60,000 bases of DNA from Lineus longissimus. Its lineage: Eukaryota > Nemertea > Pilidiophora > Heteronemertea > Lineidae. Positions 33,908 through 44,787 of the stretch are shown here, in pieces. Both the position numbers and the translations under genes were made by a program. Every line of letters starts with the position of its first letter. Position 1 is the stretch's first letter. The stretch is taken from contig NC_088325.1 of NCBI RefSeq assembly GCF_910592395.1, forward strand, positions 6,417,501-6,477,500. The letters are read 5' to 3'. The notes below the pieces were generated by a model. That model worked only from the letters and a program-made list of their open reading frames with translations. It was not told where the DNA came from and did not search any database.

Positions 33908-34172
33908 ATGGCTCATCACGTGTCTCCACTGCTCAACAGTGCATTGAACATACACATCGCTATGTATTCTATATTGTCATTCCAAATGGTAAATTCTTTG
34001 AGAATATTTGAGCGAGTGCATTGGGAAGGGTATCTTACCACAAATGAGGTATCGTTGACGAGATCTCTACTACAGTGCTCTATTGTATTCACTTCGGGAA
34101 GACGAGTCGTGAGTTTTAGTGTTGAAAATAAAGCGCAAACTACTTGTATAACACATTCATCACAGCATGAAG
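33908..34172 (+). pseudogene. duplicated exon 1 of gene 3 without splice donor
   Basis: Second MAHHVS exon, part of a tandem duplication (about 33,600-34,170) of the exon and its upstream flank. It is the same as exon 1 down to SSQHEE. It then jumps straight into intron sequence (GAGTGCATGCGCAAGGGC), so the last 20 or so codons and the GT donor are deleted. The frame then continues into intron for 30 codons and stops at 34,249. It may act as an alternative start with a truncated product, but most likely it is dead. Confidence 0.8.
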
Positions 34173-34224
34173 AGTGCATGCGCAAGGGCAATGAACCTAC
34201 CTTAAACATACACTTAACTTTTAA

Positions 34225-35548
34225 CCTTAAAGGGACAACTTGGACGTGAGATTTACCCAGCCAGGAGGAGAATACACCTGCTTGACACCATGCGCGGACA
34301 CTTGTAGTATCACAATAATGTGATATAATTATGTTAAAGACTTTCGCCAGTGTTGCGATGTATTATCGACATGGTTTGCGAATTTCAAGCAGGTCTAGTG
34401 CATTGTTTATTACAGTTCAATGAAGTTTCAATGATCTTGTCTGGAGAAGTTACGGTTCTGCTGGAAGCCGGTTATATATGCAAACCCAACATTTCTCATT
34501 CCAAGGTTGGCTGTTTAGCTCAAGCATTTCGGAGCTGAATGAACACGGAACAGGGTCATAGGCCAAGTACCTACCTTGGAATTATCCACTTGATCGCGAT
34601 AATGCAGGATGTGTCCTTCGTCACGACTCGACGACAAATGCCTCCAACACCAGTCTTGCAATATCTTATCAACTGCGAGATATTCCACCGCAAAACCCCG
34701 CAAACTCCTCGCACACCCCCGCAAACTCCTCGCAAACCAAATTTTGAAATACCTTCGCTTATTACTCTGCGAGGTGGCTAAAATTTGTGTGGCGATGCTT
34801 GGCTTTCATATTTATGATATATGGCTTTACAATTGCTTTTTGTGCCCGCAGACATAGCGAACTTTGTGCTTTACTGAAGTAAAATTAGATCAAATTAGAA
34901 TATATTTTGTATTTGAGATGTAATCAGATATGTACTGTGTTGATACGCCAACAGCTACCCCATGGATGGATTATCCTTCTTCTCTTGGACACCTATTCCG
35001 TGGATGGAAACCCGTCGGAGTGCTTTAAACATGTCAACCGACCAGCAGTGAATGTCAGTCCTGAAATCTCCTCCTTTCACCGCTGACCCAATCATGACAA
35101 TAGGCCGGGCAATCGGTCAGACGCACACTCATAAACGGATGGCCAATGAAATCGCTCGACACAAAATAATTGAAATACGGACTAAATTGACATTGCCAAC
35201 CACGCCAAATGATCAGGTTACCCTCCTTCTCTACGATGCGCACAGTGCATTTGTGTTAGGTCACCATACCTGGAATCGCCCAAGCAATAATGGTTATTAT
35301 ATCGAACACCTGGTCTTCCTCTACGTACTGACGAGGGCTTTCAGTGTTTGTCTCTTGCATTACATACAAGTGTCATGTTAGTGTTGTTACGATATGTACG
35401 AGTGGGAAAGAAAGGGAATGCACGGTGACTACCACTGACTGCTCTTCGATTCTCCGAACGTCCCCCGTGGTACAAAGCTTATTAATATCACGAATTTGGA
35501 AATCGTAAAGACCAATTCACGTATAACAAAACCATTGAAATCATGACC
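34225..35548 (+). repeat. gene 3 intron, shared block
   Basis: Copy of the 7,590 block. A local duplication of CCCCGCAAACTCCTCGCA lies near 34,694-34,733. No gene is supported. Confidence 0.55.
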
Positions 35549-35566
35549 GAATGGTTATGTTTTAAA

Positions 35567-36364
35567 TGATATTGACGTGGCAATTTGATGTCCACTGCGC
35601 CTGCATGACCGCAACTGAATGAAGAGATCATTCAGGGACTGTCTGACAGCTGCTGACCCGACGTCATGACATCATGATCAGTGACATCGTAGCCTGAGCC
35701 TGCATGCTCTGTTGCTCATGGCAACAAGAGAGGACCAAAATGAAGGATTTCGGCTACTGGGCACCGTGCACTGATGGTATGATGCAACTATGTGTGCCTG
35801 ATAGGTCATGAAGGTGCAGGAAATGCGGTTTCATCAAGAGAGACTCATCAGATGCGTGTGGCGACAAAGGAATACGGTTGGATATACAGAGGTATCCTGA
35901 TAGCGGGAACGCAAGGAGTCAGTTTCTCCCCTTGATTGACCTAGAGTAGATCTTGGTCAGTCCATCCAGGCAGTATGGCCTGCTGAAGGGCGGTCTGAGC
36001 CAAGCAGTTGGCAAAAAGTTGGTCTAGATGGTTAAAAGTTTAACCTGTGTGCCAAAGAAGACACGCGAAACCGGAGAGGTTGAAACAGCTGGACAGTAAA
36101 GGAAATAAGTATACGGAGGGAAATAGTATTTAAATGACGTGGCAATGTACTTATACTTACCTTGGGAACATGAAATCCACAGGGGCTGGGTGCACTGATG
36201 AAAGCTTCATGGAGCTGAAGCCCATTAATAATGCACTCTGAAGTGAGTGCGGGGCCCTAGGCACAAATGGTTGCGACAAAAATCGACCACTTACAAAGAT
36301 GGGAGAGTGTGAGACTTCCTCATCACAGGCACTACAGATGTGCAGTGCCAAAGCCAGAGCATTT
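35567..36364 (-). mobile_element. 798-bp retro-insert in gene 3 intron
   Basis: Bounded by an 18-bp direct repeat with one mismatch (GAATGGTTATGTTTTAAA at 35,549; GAATAGTTATGTTTTAAA at 36,365). That length is typical of LINE-type target duplications. The interior is not in the other units. On the minus strand a frame reading ICSACDEEVSHSPIFVSGRF runs to a FMFPR segment followed at once by GTAAGTAT, a perfect donor sequence. I do not recognise the protein. It could be a LINE 3' part or a captured exon. Confidence 0.6.
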
Positions 36365-37063
36365 GAATAGTTATGTTTTAAAGGATATAAGTGTAAACGT
36401 TCTGCTAGATGAGTTGGGGACAAACAAAAACGGGTAACGTACAGCCTTCTTGACTCTCAATCTTGGTGCCCTTATTGGTGGAAAAGGGAGGATACCGAAG
36501 CACACTGCCATCACCTCGGCCAATACTAATCGGTCTCGGGATTTCTGGGGAGCAGCATCCCCAAAAGTCCCACGGGGAACCATACGCGATATTAGAGACT
36601 TTCAGCACCGTCGAATCTCCTGCCCGTATAACGTAATCAAATTTGCGTACGACGTCATCAGTTCGTGTAGTTTGGACGAAAAGCGGTACTGCATCAGTAC
36701 AAACGCTAGAACTGTATTCCATACGGGAGGCAGTAAATGTACGTATTTTATTGAACGATTTAACTTGCATTTGTAGCTGTATAAATTGAGTTTTCTATCA
36801 TATTTCCATCTGGTTTGAAAAATATTGTCGATTTCGTTTCAGATGCTTTCGTTCGTGAACCTTTTATGGAGATATTAGAGGCGTGTTCATTGCCACCTAT
36901 CTATAGAGCTGTTCACAAGTTGCGCACGACCAGTTATCGAAGCTGAAGCTCATTTGATGTCTGACCTGCGTATCACTTACCCCTATGCGACATACATATT
37001 TTCTATACGGATATTTTCTATACGGATCACTATTAACCAAACTTCGCGTTCTTTTCATCTTAG

Positions 37064-38022
37064 GTCCGAATAGATTCACTACTTTCCGCCTACAACGAAA
37101 GTTTCGACTGAAGAAAACTACCCCCTGGAATTTACTGAATATTGTTTACTGTCTTAAACAACATTTCTTTATCTTACATTCATGTGGTGGCCTTTCCAGA
37201 TGGATGAATCCTCCATCTTTCATTATTGCATATCACCCAGGCTCAACTCATACACAGAGACTGCTTTTTAACCTTCAATATCGGGTCACTGATATATTAT
37301 GCTTTAATGCATACCTGCTTGTGTTCTGTTTACATTCCCCTCGCAATGAGTTGTCTGTAGATTTATACAGTTATAGTGGAAGGTTGGTATCTCGTGTTAC
37401 TGTGAACTACACCATCAATGGTATAAAATGCAGCCCAGTGATGTCAGATAACATGAGTCATGTAATAGTTTGGACTCAGAATCTTACCAGAACAACCCAA
37501 CGCCACAAGCCTATTAATTACGAATTAATTCTATTTGAAATTGACCATCGCTCCGAACAAGATATTGCATTGACTCATCCAAACTTCATAACGTCCTTCT
37601 CAGGAGGTATGGTTCGGCCTCCCCAGGCAGTTTGGTCAAATAATACCATTTTTGTTCATTATAAAGGGTCAGTAATTGTATTTCGCTACGAAGGTTCCTA
37701 CAAACTGATTCACAAGCAGAAGTTAAATATTAAAAAAATGCGTTACGGAACCTGGGATCATGTCAACACCAGATTTATATGTTTGCAAGGGAAGAGAAAA
37801 GGAAACTATGTATCCTTTTTACTTGTTGTGGTGTCATTTAGAGAGGACAACACTTTGAAGCATACTGCCGGAGTTACAGGTTTGGAAGTGTCGTTTCTTG
37901 CTCAATATTATCCTATATTTGCATTCAGTACAAATGGAATATTTCTTTTATCTCGCTCACAATACATCAACAAGAAACTTACAATCATTCATCACTTCCG
38001 CATGTTGTTTGACCATAACTGA
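37064..38022 (+). CDS. propeller-family gene 3, exon 2
   Basis: Phase-1 terminal exon after TTCTTTTCATCTTAG, giving residues 112-430. Same strand pattern as gene 1. Differences are in the loops: KPINYEL has one extra residue, SFSGGMVRPP is five residues shorter than gene 1, and LAQYYPIFAFS replaces LRRDHPHPIFAIS. The C-terminus reads IIHHFRMLFDHN. No stop or shift. It is more diverged from genes 1 and 2 than they are from each other. Confidence 0.82.
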
Positions 38023-38926
38023 TCGTATTCAAATGGCAATTTACATGATACGTGTTTTTTCCTCTGCATTTGCATCTATTGGCCGTTTAGGTGACCGTTA
38101 AATGGGCTCAAGCCAGGAGTCCAGCAGATATCAAGCAGATAAAGGTTTAAAGTCTTGGTGAAATTTTTCCTCCAAGGTAACCGAAACTACGAAGTAATTT
38201 AAGATTTTAGTATCTTTTTGGCTCATCGGATCGAAAGTCTATACATTACTGCAGTACTAGAGTCCGTCGTCGTCCGTCTTTTGTATCATGTTTCGAAAAT
38301 TGTTTCAAGTTTCCTTACCACGGGGGCTATGAACTTGAAATTTTGTATTCAGGACCCCTAGGTATGGTGACATTTGACACTGAACTTCGGTCCGATCTGC
38401 TTCTCGACTTGGCTACCAGGGCGCAAAAAATCCTGTGTTGTCTCGCTTACAGGAGACACGTTTTCGATAATGTTTTACATTGTTCATGTGGGTCCTCTGA
38501 CTAGTCAGGAACTACTTGGAAGCAAGGATACATCGCATATCGCACGCAATTCTGATTTGACCTGCTTTTCCAAGTCGTAGAAATCGAATCCCAGGGTTCC
38601 TTCAAGATGATATGCCTCACCCCTCAAAGATTATTTCGTTTTTCCAATCTTGATCCATATAATATCTATGACTGGCGATGCAACAAAAGCGCATTTTTGG
38701 AGCCAACCTGATAACGAGGAGCACTAGGTGCAGGAAATGTCGCCCGAGAGGCCATTCATTTAAAATTTCAGAAAAAATCGTTTTTGAAAAAATAATTTTT
38801 TAAAATGTTTCCCCTCCAAAGATGAAAGTCATGCTTCTCTCCGCGTCCAGATAGGAAATCCGTGTGATATGTGATGTGTATTTGTTACCTAACAGTTCCT
38901 GGCATGCCTGGCTACAAGGAAGGGCT
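38023..38926. other. 3' flank of gene 3, no gene seen
   Basis: Same hairpin and dispersed block as after the other copies (GTATGGTGACATTTGACAC near 38,361), leading to the minisatellite. Confidence 0.5.
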
Positions 38927-39106
38927 CATGGTGCCTGGACAAGGATGGTGCCTGGACATGCATAGCGCCTAGACGTGCATGGCGCCTGAACATGCATGGC
39001 GCCAAGACTTGTATGCAAGCATGGTGCCCTGACATGCATGGTACCTTGACAAGCATGGTACCTGGACATGCATGGTTCCTGGAAATGCATGGTGCATGTA
39101 CATACA
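38927..39106. repeat. 17-bp minisatellite, array 4, cut by a LINE
   Basis: About ten CATGGTGCCTGGACATG-type copies, ending abruptly at the LINE tail at 39,107. Confidence 0.88.
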
Positions 39107-40862
39107 TCAATTTATTTCAAATGACACTAAGCCACACTGGCTCATGGTACAAATTTACAAGTAACATAGGAATAGGGTGGTACAAAAGAAGCAACATAAT
39201 GAAAGTGCCCATCACAATTACATCAAATTCTTAACTGCATACATTCCTTCACAAACTTTGCAAGATTCGTCAGAGCCACCTTGCTCTCTGCACTGAGCAA
39301 TTGCACAAACTTATATACATTAGGTCTCCTCCAATAATACTGCTTTATACAATGTGCTCGCTGAGCACCAAACCTCGGGCAAACAATACAAAAGTGGTAC
39401 TCATCCTCAATATCTTGAAGCTCACAATTTGGACACGATCTGTCCTGCCTTGGAATCGCGCGTGGCTTTTGCCACCGTCCCGTTTCAACTGCCAAATTTT
39501 GTGAACTACAACGTAACTTAGTCAAGGCCACTCTTAGACGCTTATTCTTAATTTTGACCAAATAACTGGCAATTGCATAATCACATCTCTTCAATTCCAC
39601 GAATATGGAAAGTCTATTCGTATTTCTCGACTCCACCTCCCATGATTGGGCGTAACAATCCTTTACTCGCTGCTCAAACATCTTGATAAATACATTCAAT
39701 CTACCAGCCCCTTGGGCCTCCCATACCTCACCAAATCCGTACCTCAACAAGAGCCCTTTAATTTTAAGCGCCCAGTTCCTGCCTTTCAACCGCCACGGAG
39801 CCTCATAACACGCTATTGGATAACGGTTTTCATTCATACGCATAAGCTTTGCCCAATATCTGACCATAACTATATGTGCCTCCTTTTCTACAGGTAACCG
39901 GCCACACTCGGCCCTCACTGCATTGTTTGGGGTACTCTTCTTAACTCCCAACTGCCTCTTTAAAAAATCAGTATGAACCTTCTCAATTTCATAACACTGG
40001 GCAAAGCCCCAAACTTCCATGCCATACCTGTAAACCGACGCTACATAAGTATCCTATAGGCAAATCACAGTAGGTATTCCCAAGTCACCAAACTTAGCCA
40101 CATTTCCACTAAGTTTGTAAACCGCACGACTTGCTGCTCTTGCTGTTTGTTCTGTTTGTGTGTGCCACTTACCACTATAATGAAAGAGCACACCAAGGTA
40201 TTTATAGGACGAAACAATCTCTATCTCCTTCTCATCAAAGATCCATCTCTCAGTTTCATCTAGTTGTTCCCTGTTCCTGAATACCACAATTTTTGTCTTA
40301 TCCAAGTTGACCACTAAGCCCCACTTCTCCGAATACGATTTTAGGCCATCTATCAATTCCTGGAGCTCAGCTGGACTGTCAGCCATAAGAACCATATCAT
40401 CCGCAAACATCAAGATGAAAATAACATGCAAGATATCACCAGTTTTGCTAAAAAACCTACTCAGATAACGAACTATATCGTTAGTAAATAATTGAAAGAG
40501 AATAGGAGATAACAGACAACATAGTTTCAGTCCCGTCTTACAAACAAAAGCTTCCCCAACTTGGCCACACACCTTAACGATACACTCTACCGAACTATAA
40601 ATCACCATCAAACCACGAATAAGGTACCCAGGCACACCACATCTGATCAATTTATACCATAACAAATCCCTTTCAACTCTATCGAATGCTTTAGAATAAT
40701 CCACAAGCAGGCAATACAGCCTACCCTTCCTTCTTCTTAATGCAGCTTCGATCTTCCCTGACAAAACGAAAATGCTATCGACTTTCGAGTATTTACTCCT
40801 AAATCCAGATTGCTCTTCTACAAGTACATTATTCTCTTTGACAAACTCCTTTAATCGATCTA
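39107..40862 (-). mobile_element. 5'-truncated non-LTR retrotransposon (second LINE)
   Basis: Minus-strand element whose 3' end (AATAAATTGATGTATGT) lies against the minisatellite at 39,107. Its truncated 5' end meets the truncated 5' end of a Penelope-like element at about 40,862. A different family from the LINE at 8,881. Confidence 0.85.
39223..40862 (-). pseudogene. LINE reverse transcriptase, 5'-truncated, one in-frame stop
   Basis: Begins mid-domain (WLDRLKEFVKENN), then DYSKAFDRVERD, the catalytic FADDMVLMAD near 40,400, SYKYLGVLF, and the thumb. A single TAG lies near 40,052; the same frame then continues with MEVWGFAQCYE to a CPNC...H...C motif near 39,390-39,440 and a stop at 39,223. 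The usual RQG-L-S-P segment is altered to LKLCCLLSP. One stop and the missing endonuclease part make it inactive, but decay is light. Confidence 0.87.
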
Positions 40863-42101
40863 GCCAAACCAAAGGCACAGCCATGGGCACTTGCATTGCT
40901 GCCAACTACTCCAACTTATTCATGGGCAGACTAGAACACAACTTCTGGGAAACCCAACGACTCCAACCACGAGTGTGGAAACGGTTCATTGACGACATCT
41001 TTATGATTTGGACCCATAGCAGAGAATCCCTGGACAACGTCATAAAGGCACTTAATCAATTTCACCCAACCATAAAATTCACAGCGGATATATCGGAAAC
41101 TACTGCTAACTTTCTGGATGTCCAAGTTTCAAAAACTGGTAACCATCTCAAAACTGACTTGTATGTCAAACCAACAGATAAACATACGCATACGTACTTG
41201 CATTCTGAATCCTGCCACCCTCAATACACCAAAGTCGGGCTACCCCTGAGCCAAGCTATGCGCATACGTCGTATCTGTTCTGAGACTAATGACTTTATTA
41301 AGCACATGTCAGATATGCGAGAACACTTCAAAGTACGTGGCTACAAATCAAAGGATATCGACACAGCAATTGAGAAAGCGCTTGAACTAGGCCGAGAACA
41401 TTTACTGGAAGTGAGGGTTACTGAGAAAAAGGACATTACACCATTCATCACCACTCACAATCCATCGAATCCACCATATTCAGAGACTATAAACAGGCAT
41501 TGGCCTGCGCTAACCTCATCCTCGCGACTAAAACCCATCTTTGTAACCCAGAAGCCAATTTTTGGTTATCGGAGGTGTAAAAACCTTAGGGACATACTGG
41601 TCCATGCTACACTACCAACAATCAAGGAAACAAGACCAGATAATGGAACTCTGCAATTCATTTCATATGCTCCTGGCAATTTAAAATGTGGTTTACAGCA
41701 ATGTGAGAATTGTGACTATATGAACTGTACAAAAACCATCACCAGTATCACTACTGGTCAAGTATTTCCTGTTAAACAACATACAACTTGTGCTTCTAGG
41801 GGTGTCGTATACGCCTTAACCTGTACCAAATGTAAAATGCAAGGGATAGACTACCCAAAATGTGAGAACTCGAATGAATGGCCACAGATCAGATATCAAA
41901 ACACTTCGAGATAAACCTGTGGCGAACCATTTTAATCTCAAGGGACACTCTCTCAGAGACTGCTCTGTACCTGGACTAGCCAGAGTCCCAGTCATGCCTA
42001 AGGAATCCAGACTAGACAAAAGTGAAAACCAGTGGATCTATAGGCTCCGAACTATAAAACCACTGGGTATGAACTTGATAGATATTCTAACTGCAAGATA
42101 G
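40863..42101 (+). pseudogene. Penelope-like reverse transcriptase with damaged GIY-YIG endonuclease
   Basis: Starts inside the reverse transcriptase at QTKGTAMGTCIAANYSNLF, with the catalytic RFIDDIFMIW near 40,985 and FLDVQV near 41,115. The linker follows, then the endonuclease start RGVVYALTCTKC near 41,800. Near 41,845 the frame shifts and the YIG half-motif is lost; the other frame picks up RTRMNGHRSDIK and VANHFNLKGH to a stop at 42,101. The N-terminal part of the protein is missing. Inactive. Confidence 0.85.
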
Positions 42102-42340
42102 GTCTTCAAGGCAAATCCTTTGCCATGTAATGTGTTGTTATGCATATCTTCTTATCACTTTGATAAGTTTACTCTTACTTGTATTATTGCTATCACGATA
42201 TGTGCAACATCAGTATTGTCCATTTATCATGCTTGCCAATTATTTCTCTGCAGGTCGGGAATTTCTTTACATTTTTTTTCTTCATATAGCTAGAAATCCC
42301 AAGCATTCTGGGCGAATCCCTGCACAGATCTAAATCTTCA
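40863..42340 (+). mobile_element. Penelope-like element, 5'-truncated
   Basis: Coding part 40,863-42,101, then about 240 bases of non-coding tail before sequence matching the propeller array resumes near 42,385. The right boundary is uncertain. Penelope-like elements carry a reverse transcriptase and a GIY-YIG endonuclease, as here. Confidence 0.8.
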
Positions 42341-42384
42341 CTCCTTCGCAACCTCTTGGAAATGGCACTTGCCTCATGCTCAGC

Positions 42385-42816
42385 TATTATAAGAGGATAT
42401 TCGGTCAGGCCACCTCAAGCAGTCTGGTCGAATGAAACCGTTTTTATCTATCGAAGGTCAGAAGTTGTATTTCACTATAAAGGTTACTACAAACTGATTC
42501 ACAAACAAAAGTTGAATATAGGAAAGACCAATTATGGAACATGGGATCATTTCAACAGCGGATTAGTATTTTTGGAAGGGAAGAAAAAAAGAAACTCTAA
42601 ACCGTTTTCACTTGTTTGGTTGTCATTTAGAGAGGATAACACTTTGATGCATTAGACAAGAGTTCCATGTTTCAAAGTGTGGTTTCTAGCTCGCCATAAC
42701 CCATATCCAGTATTCACAATCAGTACAAATGGAATACTTCTTTCATCTTGCTCACTACTCAGTAAGGATAATACAATCATTTATCACTTCCGCTTGGTGC
42801 TTCAACATGTCTGATC
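42385..42816 (+). pseudogene. propeller-family pseudogene 4, exon 2 fragment (A-type)
   Basis: Only the last 40% or so of exon 2 remains, starting at a GYSVRPPQAVWSN-like segment. GSYYK-type residues, KLIHKQKLNI and GTWDHFNSGL are readable. A TAG at about 42,652 and a later shift break it, but the end CACTTCCGCTTGGTGCTTC is still visible. Closest to pseudogene 0. The 5' part was lost at the Penelope-like element junction. Confidence 0.8.
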
Positions 42817-42829
42817 GTATTCAAATGGC

Positions 42830-43606
42830 AAGATGAGTGAGCCGCAAAGCGGGACATCCACGACACGTGTTTCTTCCTGTGCTTTGGCATCCATTGAACG
42901 TTTAGAAGCCCGTTGAATGGATTTAAGCCGGGAGTCCAATGGATATCCAGTAGATATAGATTTTAAGTCTTGGTGATTTTTTTCCTCAAAGGCAAACGCG
43001 ATGTTGATCTCTTTTTGGCTCTTTGTCGTCGTCGTCTGTATCCAAGTTCCCTAACTGAGAGGGCAATGAACTTGAAACTTTGTACTAATGACGTCCAAGG
43101 TAAGGTGACCTTTGACACTGAACTTGGTCCGATATGATCCTCGACTACTTAGCCACCAGGGGATCAAAACATCTAAAGTTTTGTCTCGCTTATAAGAGAC
43201 TCGTTTTCGATAATTTTTTTCATGGTTCATGTGGGTCCTCTGACGAATCAGGAACGATACATCGCATATCGGAAGGAATTCTGATTTGACCTACTTTTCC
43301 AGTCGGAGAAGTCTAAGAACTCCGTGTGATATGTGATGTTTCCTTGCGACCTAGCAGTTCCTGGCATGCCTGGCTACAAGGAAGGCCACTGTCATAACCG
43401 GGGATAAAAGATACCACGGAAATCAAGAATACCGTACTATAAATTGGTCTGAAGAAGTTAAAAATCTGATTCGACGATAATGCAAATAGGTTTCGACACT
43501 GGCTATCTACTTCTACTACAGCAGGGAGCAACAAAATATAAAAATCATAAATCCTTCTCACATGTGACGGTGTCAGTTAGAGACTTACAGTTGACAAGAG
43601 CTTTCC
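42830..43606. other. 3' flank of pseudogene 4, no gene
   Basis: A-type flank: AGCCGCAAAGCGG words, the hairpin near 42,890-42,950, then the dispersed block. It runs into the minisatellite. Confidence 0.5.
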
Positions 43607-43887
43607 AGGCGCCTGGACATGCATGGTGCTTGAACATACATGGTGCCTGGATATGCATGGTGCCTGGATATGCATGGTGCCTGGGCATACATGGGGCCTG
43701 GGGCCTTGGCATGCATGTTGCCTGTACATGCATGGTGCCTCAAAATTCATAGTGCCTGAACTTAAATGGTGCCTGGACAAGCATGCTGCCTTGACAAGCA
43801 AGGTGCTTTGACAGGCATGTGACTTGGACATGTTTGGTGCCTGGACATGCGTGGTGCGTGGACATGCATGGCGCCTTCACATGGTAC
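43607..43887. repeat. 17-bp minisatellite, array 5, left part
   Basis: Copies of CATGGTGCCTGGATATG-type units. The array is split by the Ty3/Gypsy element and resumes at 53,121. The target duplication GTAC is 43,884-43,887. Confidence 0.9.
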
Positions 43888-44088
43888 TGTAATGTCCTTT
43901 GATTTGCCTTCTTTGGTACTCGATATACATGATATAGTGAACTAATGAACTTGCAAATCGGCTTTTAATTCAACTCGTACTTTATTGTCTCGTCTCGCCC
44001 GTCGACTACAATAACAACAACAATGCACCGTTTTCGCCCCGGCCGCAACACGGGCCGAAGACAGACTGGGGTCGCTCGGGACACCACA
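43888..44088 (-). repeat. 3' LTR of the Gypsy element
   Basis: 201 bp, read on the minus strand. Identical by eye to the copy at 52,920. Contains CTTTATTGTC-like words. Confidence 0.95.
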
Positions 44089-44787
44089 CCATCCCCCACA
44101 AAATTTGGTCAGTGTGTAACTGACCACAATGTTACAGAATTCAATTCACTAACATAACAGGGCTTTCATATGTTACCCAAACATAAAACACAAAAATAAG
44201 AGTTAGCGTCTTGCTGAGTTGGGTGGGGATTATCCTCCATCATGTCCATCCTCAGTATTGTCTTCTCCAAAATCATGATAATAATAATACTGAAATGATT
44301 TTATAATTATCAAATATAAAAAAAAACACCATTACTAGCTCCGATCCTGAGCAATAAAATACACAAAACTATAGATCCAAGTACACGCAATAGTACATGA
44401 AATGAGTCCTGAGTCCATTTCTCTGCATAGAACAAGGATATACAAACACAACAAATATATCCAAAAATAGTCTTAACATGTGTTGATCAAACACACTAAA
44501 CGAACAGATTGTCTCTATAGGCTTCCCTCAGTGCACTACTAAATGAATTTAAAAGTCTCTTATCCATTTACTAAGTCCTTATTGCTTCAGAACGAAAATC
44601 CTCCTGTGAGCGGCAGATCAAAGGCACCTTAGTACCCTGGCATGAGGTAATGTAAATCTACACCTCTCCCTTCCCGGAGTACAGAGCGTCCCAGGTATAG
44701 GGGTGCCAGGTTACAAGTTACCAAATTACTTTTCCGTGGCCTCCATGAATTCAGGAATTGTTTAAAGCTACAAACAGGTTTTCACTA
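44089..44787 (-). other. 3' untranslated part and polypurine tract of the Gypsy element
   Basis: The minus strand next to the 3' LTR reads TGTGGGGGATGG, a purine-rich primer for plus-strand synthesis. The remaining 690 bases are AT-rich and show no gene. Confidence 0.7.
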
